Assembly: GCF_013178945.1 (NCBI RefSeq)
Contig: NZ_JABFDM010000006.1
Coordinates: 393,233 to 457,232, forward strand
Reading direction: 5' to 3'
Length of the DNA stretch: 64,000 bases
DNA from: Bradyrhizobium aeschynomenes
Lineage (GTDB): Bacteria; Pseudomonadota; Alphaproteobacteria; Rhizobiales; Xanthobacteraceae
Shown piece after piece: positions 28,201-39,500 of this stretch. The position numbers were made by a program, and so were the translations under genes. Each line of letters opens with the position of its first letter. Positions within the stretch are counted from its first letter, which is position 1. Under the pieces are notes generated by a model, which searched no databases, was not told where the DNA came from, and saw only the letters and a list, made by a program, of their open reading frames with translations.

Positions 28201-29773
28201 TCGACAATACGCCGAGTTGCGCGACATCCTGGCTCGCCCAGCCGTCAGCCCGCGAGGTCAGGCGTAAAACGGTCAGGACGATCTTTCGATTGCGAACGAG
28301 ATAGTCCGTCAAGCTTTCGCTTGTTCCGGGCGTGAGGACCCGCCGAAGCTCGGTCAGCACGACGTGATCGGACGGCAGGGACTGAACGATGGCGGCGACA
28401 AGGGGGTGCACGTCAGCACGCGCTGCGAAGCCTGCAAGTTGCTTCGGGTCCGAGGCAAACGCGTTCCGCGTAAAGAAAGCTGATTGCAGGAGGTTCTTCA
28501 CGATTGTGATCCCAGCAGCGTTCTCGTTCGTGGCGCGGACGTAGGACTCAACCTCGTTTGTCAGCGAAGCCGCGTAGGTCTTGGCCGCTTCCCCGCCAAG
28601 CCGAGAAGTCACGGAATCGAGCAGCGGCGCGATCCGCTCAACGCTGCAGGCTGAACCACGGGCGGCTCCTGCGATCGTCGAGAGCAGCCTTGTCAGGACA
28701 GTGGCGACGTCGGCAGGCGCGTAGCTAGGTGAAAGGAGCTCAATTGCCGGTACGACGGTCTCGCATCGCCCAGTTGCCAGCATCTCTTGCAAGGGTATTT
28801 CGGCGATCCGCTGCCGAACAATGGCAAGAGCGACGGGAACGGTCGCAACAGCATCAATGACTGCAAACCCGCGATCGCCGAGCCAGAAGACCCTGTCGGC
28901 CGAGTGCTGGTCAATAAACCTGGTGACTACATGGGGGTGGATTTGGATCAGTATGCGAAGTACATCGGCCCAGGCGGCGATTTCAAGCGAAGTTTCCGAC
29001 AGCTTGGTCAAGATCGGCTCGAGGCTTGCGAGCCTGCCCGGATCGAGACTGGACAATCTACCGAGCACGGCTCTCACCGAGCTTGGATCAGCGCTCATAA
29101 GGAGCTCGGACAGCTCCTGATCCGAGATATCCTGATCGCGGGACAACAAATAGCGAAGGGCCAGATTGCGCGCCTTCGGATTGCTGGACGATCGCAGCCT
29201 ATCAACGTCGTGTTCCAGTCCGGCGAGAATTTGGGGATATGATGCCACGCGTGTGACCAGCTCGGCGCTGGCCACATTGGAGGTGTCGGTCGCCCTGGTA
29301 ATAAGGGCGTGCTGAGCAGCCGGCGGCGCCACCCGCATGCGACGCAGAACCTCGTCAACGGGCTTGCCGCTGACAGTGCCCGCGGAGTCGAAAACGAGTG
29401 TCTGAGCCAGGATATCCGCGAGAGCCGGCAGCTGCTGTGTAAGGCGCAGATACGCGTCACGATTCCCGGGGAACGAGGTACGAATGCGGGCCTGTAATAC
29501 CTCGTTGACATCGCGCCTGGCAATCACGGTAGCGACAATGTTGGGCCAGAAGGTATCTCGGGGATCCAAGATTTCTCCTTGCTTGGCAGCCAGAGCCGTA
29601 AGCACTTCGGGCGCAAGATCGACGGGTGCCGTCAAGAGACTTACTAATCCTGCGGCGAAGCGATCCTCCGCCTGATGCGGTATCTCAGCCCCGAATGCCG
29701 GAGCGATCACCGATGGCAAGAACGCGCACGCAAACGCGATCGCTAGCCTACGAAGGAAGGACCTCTTAAACAC
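25280..29773 (-). CDS. signal-peptide-bearing, membrane-spanning NACHT/STAND-type NTPase with HEAT-like solenoid
   Basis: GTG 29773 is chosen. It has a GAGAG site about 7 bp upstream and places a signal peptide (1-29, APAFGA) at the start of a 1497-aa protein; the frame stays open upstream, but that part looks untranslated. Residues 30-790 are a helical-repeat solenoid of HEAT/ARM type. A membrane segment lies near 793-820. The NTPase follows: Walker A GPSGRGKT near 932-939, Walker B LLDIYIDGLNE near 997-1007, then NIFVTSQE resembling the NACHT sensor strand. After a helical middle, the last 100 residues (KLVIINPQPEL, IAVLQTRDLYRWV) end in a pattern like the C-terminus of restriction-endonuclease folds, without a proven active site. 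Predicted topology is a periplasmic sensor solenoid and a cytoplasmic NTPase. It is the first gene of the minus block. Confidence 0.82.
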   Translation of the reverse strand: MFKRSFLRRLAIAFACAFLPSVIAPAFGAEIPHQAEDRFAAGLVSLLTAPVDLAPEVLTALAAKQGEILDPRDTFWPNIVATVIARRDVNEVLQARIRTSFPGNRDAYLRLTQQLPALADILAQTLVFDSAGTVSGKPVDEVLRRMRVAPPAAQHALITRATDTSNVASAELVTRVASYPQILAGLEHDVDRLRSSSNPKARNLALRYLLSRDQDISDQELSELLMSADPSSVRAVLGRLSSLDPGRLASLEPILTKLSETSLEIAAWADVLRILIQIHPHVVTRFIDQHSADRVFWLGDRGFAVIDAVATVPVALAIVRQRIAEIPLQEMLATGRCETVVPAIELLSPSYAPADVATVLTRLLSTIAGAARGSACSVERIAPLLDSVTSRLGGEAAKTYAASLTNEVESYVRATNENAAGITIVKNLLQSAFFTRNAFASDPKQLAGFAARADVHPLVAAIVQSLPSDHVVLTELRRVLTPGTSESLTDYLVRNRKIVLTVLRLTSRADGWASQDVAQLGVLSTAESDVDVARAAFDALMATGNVAGLTEIFDSMARRLPDPAGAPDERVVRAIRAFTRAAHNAPDKSGLYGPQRLNWLLERLSVEGLRGPIVRALGRRPETLAIEPRYLSAWLAQAVPSRRGSTIAICADAATLGPFMDNGLAFQMLEAATNESYQSEEWSPACVAWLAGSTSAGLTEAGQMLWLLSLRDGKLATEEDPATQLQTLSGLWSASKQRSLGDLSRRRIIARAGALVPRMGWSLTDVNSLKHWDSELSRDYPDQVWPFRKEWLLRSAYLLALAIPAAALLHLAFWSVLLLAYRTSVRVQTHVFYNPLTRKILGFGYVDILLVWIGPLRRTLFAPFVDAMSGDIGQIFFGAKEAPYYAKSLVVRLDRAELARGLREAEREALSGGLDAAARPITSGLASWKGPTCLFGPSGRGKTSYLRHVLATNPQQRSPFVYLRAAQCGSDIVSAICARFPGLGRDTDLIVSLIRSGLLDIYIDGLNEVDRELQERIVRFVVDFPTANIFVTSQEVGVSLPSKLATYYLLPLTKAQMEEFLLGREPALDASAPLRGKFYRERVEAFLQELADEVMEPVAGAEPAQGALVTSFLATLANPMDLETAATLLSLDIDPDPFRLQEQQFRLVDEDCQDKLKRRFPIVGFSNAALAAREQGKAEIDWTSFAEYVAILEQRKQVKRTNVEVASGKEVVEYRFRHDKVADFYLHFALLGPEPAKRFAMAGDDRFAGVFDYLARKLPPEAANELKEYLLSRALDSNDHRLSDRFLQHLRWRSLLTCDAPDWLIRYDLPESVKALREFDRLAEIRDGTEAQMRVARTVIENSRLASRLLVAKDAETLENAVRDLFLKKGASEKPTAGGTVSVFDVPDLGAVAVICVAGPRATSTITRVGVTSRASQVTEGKLVIINPQPELDPAERDWSQVEEWERPLIRNGIAVLQTRDLYRWVRADEESSERNLWTRIAQVMGDNALIASQEDA

Positions 29774-30539
29774 GGGCGAGCTCTCGCTCGCCAGCAAGAG
29801 GAAAAACCAAAGTTTCCAATGCAATGACGAACTCTCCCGCGGAAAATGACACGGTCTCAACCGGCTGAAGCCGGATACAATAAACGAGCACGATAGACGC
29901 ACTACCGACGGTTGAACAGTCCCGTTGTAACCAAAATACCTTCGCGCCGGCGGGTCTCGCCCGACCTGTGATGAGTGACCTTGTCCCAAGTTTTATCCAG
30001 GTCTGAGTTCGTTTGGGCGGCTGGATGTGCCCAGGTGGGCGGTGGGAGCTGGCGCGGAGCCTTTGACATTGCTCAGCGCCAGATCTCGACGCGGATTGAA
30101 GGTGAAGGTGAGCAGATGCAAGCGGCGCCAAAGGTCTGCAGATCACGGGGTATGTCGTGGAGCTTTCGTCGCGGATGCGCTTGTACTGGCCCAAGTCGTG
30201 CGATCGATTATACCAGCGGAAGATCGAGTGCCCGCGCTCTGCAGGCTGATCGCTTTCAGAAGATGTAGCTATCGGTGGCCACCGATCGATTGACTAGGAG
30301 CAAACAGCGCCCTACCCCCAATCTGCGCTTGGTTCGGCGCACCAGCCTTTAAGCAAGAAGCTTGTTGATAACTGCAAGACAGAACGACCCGTCCCTTGAT
30401 TTGTCCCTCAAACCAAATTGTTGCAAAGTTGTGCGTCTGAATCAATTGGTTAGGAGCTCAGTTCGAATCCCTCCGAGCGCGCCAGTCGCCTCATGCGACC
30501 GCTGCGGCGGCATCCGACAGGAGCAGCAACCGAGCGCGC
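29774..30539. other. gene-poor spacer between the Srf region and the LysM cassette
   Basis: About 770 bp hold no convincing gene. The short open frames at 29975-30268 and 30027-30293 have no recognisable product. The promoter of the minus block must lie in its left part, but no clear -35/-10 pair could be assigned by eye. The stretch 30290-30460 is comparatively AT-rich. A tRNA-like 3' end sits at 30461-30484 near its right end. Confidence 0.5.
30461..30484 (+). tRNA. tRNA 3'-end remnant, possible attachment-site core
   Basis: The 24-bp sequence reads as a tRNA 3' end: a TTCGAAT loop, a CCCTC T-stem strand, a seven-base acceptor strand CGAGCGC, a G discriminator and CCA. G73 and the CCCTC arm fit a serine-type tRNA best. 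The bases just upstream (TTAGGAGCTCAG) do not supply the matching GAGGG arm, and no matching acceptor start lies within 95 bases. It is therefore a fragment, not a gene. Such fragments are left where integrases insert at tRNA 3' ends. No integrase is in the window. Confidence 0.45.
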
Positions 30540-33500
30540 TCAGGCGCTCGCGACGTCGTGGGTCAGCCGGCTGACCTGGATCAACGGCTGCGTCGCATCG
30601 CCGACGCCGCCGAAGACCTTCAGCTCGATCTCGACGCGGGCGTGTCCGGACGTCGTCGGGTTGGTCGCCCCCCGCCAAGCGTCGATCATCTGCGCGAACG
30701 GGGCCACGAAGGCCGGCTTCACACCTGGATCGACCACCGACGGGGTCGGCGTCAGCAGATTGATCGGCAGCCGCACGCGAGGAATTGCCGGCTGGCCGGC
30801 CACGATCTCGTAGCTGTACATCCCCTGCATCGCGACCTCGTCGCTGGTGCTGCCATTGCCGTCGGCATAGAGCCCCGCGAAGAATGTCGTCAGACGCGCA
30901 TCCAGGTTGCCGGACGCGCCCGACATCGCGTCGAGCGAGAAAGCGTTGTAGTTCAACTGTGGAACGACCGTGGAGGCAAAGCGCACCTCCGGCGTCTGGA
31001 ACAGGAACGCCGGGTTAGTGCTGGTGGTCGTGAGATCAGCCAGCGGGAACAGCGCGAGATTGCGCTGCACGAACACCGACGCCCAGCCGCTCTGGTACAA
31101 CAGCACATCGAGCGGGGATACCGAAACCGTTCGGGCGGGCAGCCCACGCGCCTCCTCTTCCCTGAGATAGACCGTCTTGCCGTCGACCTGACGCGTATAG
31201 ACATAAGCGATCTGCACCCCCGCCGGCAGCTCCGCTGGCGGTACCGCCTGGGGCGTATAGAGCTCGGGCGCGATCGCGGCCACCGGCGCCGAGAGCGTGG
31301 TGGTCCCGTTCGAGATCGTTCCAGCTGCCGCATCCCAGCTCGCCGCCACGCCATCAATGGTGATGTCGAGGAGATTGGTGCGCGCATGCCCGTCGCTGGT
31401 GCCGTCGAGTGTCGACAGGAACTTCACGATCACATGCGCCGGCGCAGCCGCAAGCTTCGCAGCTCCGACCGTCTCCCGCGCGTAGGCATCAGCGATCTGC
31501 TTGGTCTCCAACGCGAACGCAGCGGTCGCCTTGCGCGCGGCGGCGAGCGTGGCTGGATCAGGCTCTGCGCCATCGATGTTGACGAGAGACTGGTTGAAAT
31601 CGCGAAGGATGGCCGGATAATTGGCGACGAACTTCGCGAGCGCGGTGAACAGGTCCGGTTCACCGTTCAGCCGCGCCGCGCCGCGTAGCGTAGTCGGATT
31701 CGGACGGTTGAACTCGACCGTGCAGGACACCGCATCAGCTGCCGCCTGCTGATAGAGATAGTCGAACGCGTAGCTCCAGGCGCTCAGCTTCGACGGATCC
31801 GTCGCGCCCTCGCCGGTGAGCTGCTGTGCCCGCTGTGCAGAGACGGTCGGCGGCGTCGGCAGATCGCGATTGACCACGGGGATGTTGGTGACCTCGTCGC
31901 CGCCCAGCGGGTAGCTGAATGGTCCGTTGACGAAGGCGAGCCATCGCGAATCGACATAGCCGTCGATGCCGGCGACCGTGCGCCGTTCGAATTCGAGATG
32001 GCTGAGCGACAGCGTCAACTTGAGCGGCACATAGGCCTGGTCGACGACGTTCTTGGTCGCGAACACGAAGGCCAGCCGCGGATCGTACCAGCTCTTGCTG
32101 GTGGGATCGTAGACCTCGCCGAGCGGGATACGCGTTGGCGTCAGCGTGAAATTCTGATTGTCCGCGGCGCCCTCGATGCTACCGCCCGGCTGACCGTAGA
32201 GGTTTGGCGGCCCGGCCGGATTGTTGTCGCCGCCGCCCGTCACCTCGGTCAGCCCGAACACGACGGCCGCGCCGGCGCGATAGGCTGCGCCGAGCTGATT
32301 GAGCAGTTGCTGGCGCAGCTTCTCGCTGGCGGCGAATCCGGTCGAAGGATCGCCCGCGCTGGTCGACAGCACCGGCAAGGTCTTCAGGCTGATCGTATCG
32401 GCCAGCAATTCCTTGGTCGACAGCACGCTGCCGAGCGAGCCGTTCTTGAGTGGATCGGTCACGCCGTCGATCCGATCGAGGATGAAGGCGTGCGGCGCGT
32501 AGTCAGCCGAGAGGAACTGATCGATCGCATCCAGCGCGCTCTGGAACCACTGGTTCAGATCGACGCCGTCGAGATGCAGCGTATCGGAATCGCCGCTGTC
32601 ATAGCGCGTGATCGTCGCATCGCCGCTTGCAAGCGCCTTGGCGATCGGCTTCGGCGCGAAGTAGCTCGGCGAGGTCCCCAGCTTGAAGTGAATGCCCTGG
32701 CCGGCCGCCCGGCCGAAGCGGACGGCCCAGAGCTGCTGAGCTCCGTCCGCCGCATCCTCGCCGTCGCGGGACAGGCCCTGCCCGACCTTGAGATACCAGT
32801 CGGTCGTGGCGAAGATCGCCTCGAAGTCCTTGCTGAACACCGTGTAGGCGACGTTGCCATCGCCATCGGCGCGCGGCAGGATCGCTGCGGCCACGCCGGT
32901 GTCGCCCAGCAGCGCTGCCACCGCCGGATCGACCAGCAGCGGATTGCGGCTGAGCGTGAGCGCCACATCGAGCTCGAGGATATTGCCGGCGGCGATCGCA
33001 TTCACGTCGATCGGAAGCGACAGCAACGCTGCCGGGGCCGCTGGCGTCTGCCCCTGCGCCACCCGCTTGAGGTAGAGCACGCAGGCACGCACATAGCCGC
33101 GGATGATGTCCGCCTGCACGTCGCTGAGATCCACATCGGGCTTGTCCATCAGCGAATTCGACAGCCGCATCGCAACCGCATTTCCGGACACGCCCGGCAC
33201 GTGCACCGCGACATTGGTCGAATAGTCCTGATGCAGTTGATAGTAGATCCGAGTGTAGAGCGAGAGATCGTCGGCGGCCCGCGCGGCACCGTCAGGGCCG
33301 GTATAGGCGGCACCGTTGAGAGACAGAGAGAGCTTGAACGCGGCCCCGCCACTGGCCTCGTAGCTATAGCTGGCGTTGGTGTTGGTCCAGGACCCCAGCC
33401 CGATCAGTTCGTCGCGATACAGCATCGGCACCGCCGCGCCATTGAGTGCGCCGCGATAGCCTTGCGGCGGCGCCTCGAATGGCGTCACGGTGGTGTTGCC

Positions 33501-36500
33501 GAAGATGTCGCGCCATTGCAGCGCGACCTGCGCCATGGTGCCGACACCGAGATAGGGATTGCCCGCCTTCGGCGGCAGATCCGGATCGGGTGGATTGGGC
33601 GCGGCGTTGACCAGCGCGAACTGCGCAGCGATGCCGATGGATTGGCGATAATCGAGATCGGCCATGGCGACCTGCGCCAGGCGGTTGCCGCGAGTCTTCG
33701 CAGAGCGCGCATGGCTCTCGAACGCGCTGGACCCATCGTCGTCATGGTCCTGGGGACCGAACGGCATGCCCAGCGGACTCGCCTTGTAGAAGACGCTGCC
33801 TGCGAGCCCCGCGGCCAGCGAGGTGTAGAGCTGGTACATCGTCTTCCTGGCAAAGTCGGGCGCTGCGGGATCGTCGGGCGGCAGACCGAGATTGTTGCGC
33901 GTCAGGCCAAACCCGATGTTCTGCGGCGGCAACTGATCGCGCAGGGAGAACAGCTGCGGATCGAGATCGAGCACGGCATTGACCGGAAACAGTCCCGGCG
34001 CAGCGCTGGCACCCCGGGCGATCAGGTCGACATCCAACCCGTAATACGCGGCCATGCTGGCGAAGCTCATCCCGGGCGCGGCTGAGGAATTGACTTGGTA
34101 GGTCAGCGGCGGAATGTAGAACACCGCCGCGAGCGCAACGGCGACCTGAGGATTGAACGCGGCAATGTCCTGGCCGGTGATCGAATGGACGGCTCCGGCA
34201 GAGAACAGCTTGGCGAGCTTGTCGAGCGTAGCCGGCGCATCGATGACGCCGCCGGCGCCACGGACGAGATCCGCGTCGGTCAACTGGCGCACCGCGCCCA
34301 CGATCGGCACCAGCGCGCCCGCGTCGAGCGGCTTGGTCGCGTTGACCTCGGCGATGCGCCCGGGCCCCGGACCGTAGATCGCGGAAAGCATATCGAGCGA
34401 GGCACCCGCCGCGACCGGGGCCGTGGTGCCGGTCGAGGCGAGCGAGACCGTCTGCACCAAGTCTGCCTGCGGGTCGACCGCGTCCGTCGTCACGAAGGCG
34501 TTGACGAAATCGGGGAGCGTCTTGCCGAACGAGTTGCTGCCCTGCGCAGCGAACGTCACGACCACCGTCACAATGCCCGAGCCGGACGAGTCGAAAACGC
34601 CGGCCGGCAGGCCCTCGCCGCTTTCGACGTTCTCGTAATACAGATAGTAGCCGCCGCTGCGGACCGTGCTGAGCTCCCACATCAGGCGGATGAACTGCGC
34701 CGGGGAATTGGCAATGCCGCGCGGAGGAGCGTCCTCGGCCGCCAGCATCAGCCGGAGAGCGGCGGCCGGATTGGTCTCGGTCGACAGGTTGGTCTGGGTG
34801 ATAAAGGCCAGGAAGTTGGCATCCGCCGGCGTCACCAGCATCGGTGCGCCAGGTCCGGACTGATTGTAGAGCAGGAACACCGCAGAGGCGATGCCTTCGC
34901 CCAGCGCGTCCATGGCGGTCAGGATGCGCTGCAGCCGCACCGCATCCTCCGAGCTGGGTCCCACCAGCTCATAGACGAACGGCAACGTTGGGGACGATGC
35001 CGGACCGCTCGGCAGATCGCCGGCACCGACGCCCCGGGCAGCGATCGCCGCCGCGTCCGGCAGACGCTTGATCTGAACGTCCAGTCGCGTGCACCAGGCC
35101 CACCGTGCGATGCCAGCGTAGTCGGTGCGTCCCGTTGCAGGATTGCTGCGGCCGATCTGTGGCTGGAACTTGGGCAGCAGCGCGTAGGTCGAGCGCAGAT
35201 CTGGCATGACGGCGCGGATCGACTGCTCGCGCATGGCGACCAGATTGGTCTGCGCCGGGGGCAGGCTCCACAACGTCGGCTGTACCTGCGCGCCGGCATC
35301 ACCGGCCGCGGCCACCCCGCCGCGATTGGTCAGCGCCAACAGACTCGCGACGGATCCGCTCGACCAGCGCGCATAGCCGCTGGCGGTAAACGGCCGCGGC
35401 TGGCGCTCGGCGAGCGGCAACGCCGCGAAGGTCGGGCTCGGCGCGAAATTGCCGGGAGCTTTAGCCCAGCTGACCACGACGTTCAGGGCGGCATAGGCCT
35501 GGCTCAGATCGACCTCCATGCTGAGATCGGTGCTGTCGTTCAGCAAGATGAAGTCGAGCGGGACACCGTGGCTCTGCTTCTCGCGCGCGAAGTCGATCTT
35601 GTAGCTCGTGGCAGCGTTGGGAGTCGGAAACTGCTGGCCGGTGAGCTGATAGACGCCGTATCCCGACTGTGTCCGCGGATAGAGGAACGCATTGGACAGC
35701 GTCAGTCCATCCAGGACCGGCAGCCGTAGCCCATAGACGAGGAACCGCGAGACCATGCCGGCGGTCTGCCCGACCTGGCCGGTGGCTTCGATCGCCGACC
35801 ACAGCGCCGCAACCGACTGCGCCTCCAGATTGGCGATCGTGAGCAGGCCGCGCTCCGCCTCCACAGAGAACAGGCCGGGCACGTCGCGATTGGCATCCGC
35901 AACCGCCACAGAGGTGGTCTGGAACAGGCTCGCCACCTTGGCCAACGTATCGGACGACGGGCCGGATGTTCCCTCCGTCTTGTAGGCGATCGGCCAGATC
36001 GCGAGCGGCAAGGTCGGCTGCAGCAGGCCGACGGCGCCGTAGAGCACGCTCTGTGCAGCGAGCGCGTCGATGGAAATCGCGCCGAGCTGCAGCGCGATGT
36101 CGGCGAAGCTGTCACCCTGCCTGGTCACGTAAGCCTGCTGCTGGCCTTGGCTGTTGGTCAGCATCAGGCCAACGCCTCCCTGCAGCATATGGCGGGACTG
36201 GTTGGCGACGATCAGGCGGTCTGGCGTGGACGTCCAGCGCGGCGGCTTCACCGCATCGGAATAACGGTCCGCGATGCTCTGCAGGGTGTCTCCGGTTTGC
36301 ACCACGTATTCGAGGCCTTCGATATGCAGCGACAGTCCGGCCCCCAGGGCATGATCGACATTGGGTTGCACGACATCAGCAATCGTCAAGGCATTCCCGG
36401 GAATCCTGTTGAGCTCGTCGAGGATCCCACCGATGGCGCTGCTTGGCGCCAGCGGATAGGCGTAGCTCTTCAGCGCGTCGGCCGCCGCCTGGAGCAATTG

Positions 36501-39500
36501 GCGGGCGATCAGCGTGAAGGTATCGACGAAGACCAGGGCGGCCATCGACTCCGTCGAGTTCGCATCGTTCTCCGCGGCGAGCCGGCGCATCTCCTTGTTC
36601 TGAGCCTGGATGTCCGCGGCCACTTGCGCGAACATGTTGCTGACCGCAGTCGCATAGCCGGGCGTCGCCGTGGCGTAGGTCTCGAACGCGATCGGCGAGG
36701 TCTGGCCACCGGACAAGGCGGGGACTTGCAGCTTCAATCCGTCGAACACCGGAAACAGCACGGAGCCGGCGTCGAGCTTGGCCTTCAGCCCCGAGGACTG
36801 AGCCGTCGCCGGGTTCAAGATGTCGAGCCTGAACCCGTCGGCGAGGAACTGCAGCAGCCCGGTGATCGACAGGAATGGATCGGCAGTGTCGGCGAGGCGA
36901 GCGACATAGGCCTCCAGCTGGGTGAGCGTCACCGACGTCGCCAGCGTCTCGGCGAGTTCAGCCTCATGGCCGCTCTCGTTGCCCAGCGCATCGATGATCC
37001 ACGGGAAGTAGACCTCGGCGAGCACGTCGAACGATGTCTTGGTGGCGGACGGCACGCTCGCAGCGGCATCCGGCGCGTCCATCGCAAGCAGGAGCACGAA
37101 AGCGCCCTGGTTCGACGCTGCATCCGTTGCGCCCTCCGGAGCAAGCACGGTGTACTGCGCCCCCGCCATCACCGACAGCTTGGGCTTGTCTCCCGCACTG
37201 GTCGCAAGGCCCATGCGATGCGCGACAGCCGGCGCGAGCCGCTTTGGACGCGGCTTCAAGCTGCGCGCCAGCCGCATCACCGCGTCCGGTCCGCGCGCGT
37301 GAGCCCGCTGCATCAGCAGCGCGTCGGCCCGCCCCCCCTGAACCTCCCACGGCGCCGTGCTGGTCTGTCCGATCACGAAGGTCGCAGACACCTGGGCCGA
37401 GAACGACAGGCTGATCGAGATCGAGAACAGACCGAGATTGATCTTGACCTTGAGGCTGATCGTCACGCTCGCGCTGGCGACCACAGGAATCTCGCGATAG
37501 CTCTCATAGGTGAGCTGGATCGACAGCACGATCTTGACGTTGACGGAGGCGGATATGATTGCGAAATCGACGCTGCCATACAGTAGCCCGATGATGCCGA
37601 CCGTTCCCGACAGCTTGAAATAATAGTCGCTCTGCAGCGCGCCGCTGCTTGCGCGAGATGCCAGTGTGCGCGCAGGGTCATAAGGATGCCACGGCGCCAC
37701 GACTCCTTCGACGATGCCGAACACCGTCAGCGCAAAGCCCGCCTTCAGCGGACCCTTCTCGAAATTGTAGCCCAAGCCGAGCTGCAGCCCGATGCCGAAC
37801 TCGATGACCGGATCGAAGGTGCCGAGATTGGTCTTCGGGATCTTGGTCGACGTCGCGTTGGAGAGCTTGCCGATGTAGAAGCCGCCCGCGCCCAGCACCG
37901 GAACGCCGTAGACGATCACCGAAATCGAGAACGAGCGGCGGAAATCGAGATTGTACGGGAAGCCGATATCGATGAAGAAATCGCCGTTGGTGTAGACCTT
38001 GATCCCGAGCTGCGGCAACGTGATCGAGACGGCGCCAAAATTGAGGTTGCGAATGATGTCCGGGAAGGTGAAATCGATCTGGTAGACGCCGATGTCGTCG
38101 GTGATCTTCTTATAGAGGATGTCGACGACGAGATTGGCGAGCCCGCCCATCTTCTCGCCGGCGAGCGCCAGCCGCAGGCCGTAGAGGTTGGGGTCGTTGA
38201 ACACCAGCATGGCATCGATCGACCAGGTGCCGGCGACCTTCATCAGGCCGAGATGCCCGGCGATGAGCCAGTTGTTCGACTGGTCGTAATAGGGCAGCCC
38301 CGGCGCGCCGCCCTGGTCCGCGTTGGGATCCACCGGATTCATCTTGCCCGTCGTGCTCGGGACGGACTGTAGCGCGCAGATCACCTCCTTGGTGCTGTTG
38401 AAGCTGGAATGACCGGTGATGCCGATGCGCTGTCCCAGCACCAGCAGGAACAGCTTGAACCATTCCTCGCCTCGGCCGGGCACCGATGGCAGGTTCTGCA
38501 CGTCCTGCCCCTTGGCCGGATCCAGCAGATTCTTGAACGCCGGATCGTCGGCAACGAGCGGACTCGAGCCTTCGATAGCAAGCGTCACCTTGCCATCGGT
38601 GCCGCGGCGGAAGGTCAGCGCAGTGATGCTGATGAAGCCGAGATTGATCGGGCTCGACAGCTCGTAGCTGGCCGAAAGGCGTTGCGAGAAGCTCTCGCCG
38701 TTCTTGAGCGAGACGTTGACGCGCAACGCATCGAGCGAGATCTGGTTGAGCAGGTCCCACGGCGAGTCCAGCGTGAAATACGGGTTGCCGAGCGTGCGCA
38801 CCAGCGCCTGCACCAGCGAGCCGATGCTCCAGCCCTTGAGGCTGAATGTGACCAGCTCCTTGCCGCTCTCCCACGTCGCGCGAAATCCTTCCCAGTCGAC
38901 GAACAGAATGTTGTTCGAGCCCAGTTCGGTGGTCTTGAACTCATAGCCCATCGTGAGCTTGAGGTTGATCGCCGTGTAGACCCAGGTCCCCTGCGCGAAG
39001 CCAGAGAACTGCTGCTGCGCCGGCTTGCTGCCGTCATAGCTGACGCCGAGCCGCGCCGGATCGATTCCGACGGTCTGATCGCCGAAGGTGAACGTCCAGC
39101 TGAACCCGACGGTGATGTCGTAGCTCGTCTTCAGCTCGCCCTGCTCGGCCGGAATGGTCGCGGTGATCCCGAATTCGGCGATGACGAGATTGCCGGGCAG
39201 GAAGCTCGGGAAACCGTAGGCGCCGCCGGGCGAGAAGAACTGGTTGATCAGCTCCGAGACCTTCAGCGGTTCCTCCAGCGAGGCGGCGAGATCCCATCGC
39301 TTGGGCGATTCGAACCCGTCATAGGTCACGCTGACCTTGGTGTGCAGCGGCCCGACGTCGAGGAAGCCGGCGACGCTCGACTTCCACTGCGTTTGCGAGG
39401 CGGTCTGCAAGGCGACCGCCCGCGAGGTCTGCAGCATCGGAAGCGGCGCGGCCCGCAGCAACGTCGTTGCGTTGCCGCCCCCCTCCGTCTGCGTCGGAGT

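Noticed and set aside
29975..30293. Short plus-strand frames in the spacer as remnants of a transposase
   Set aside because: No transposase motif, terminal inverted repeats or target duplication could be recognised in any frame.
30320..30484. A complete tRNA or tmRNA-like gene ending at 30484
   Set aside because: GCGCTTG near 30323 can pair with the acceptor strand, but it is about 160 bases away, and no D-arm, anticodon arm or matching T-arm strand can be drawn. tmRNA would need an A discriminator.
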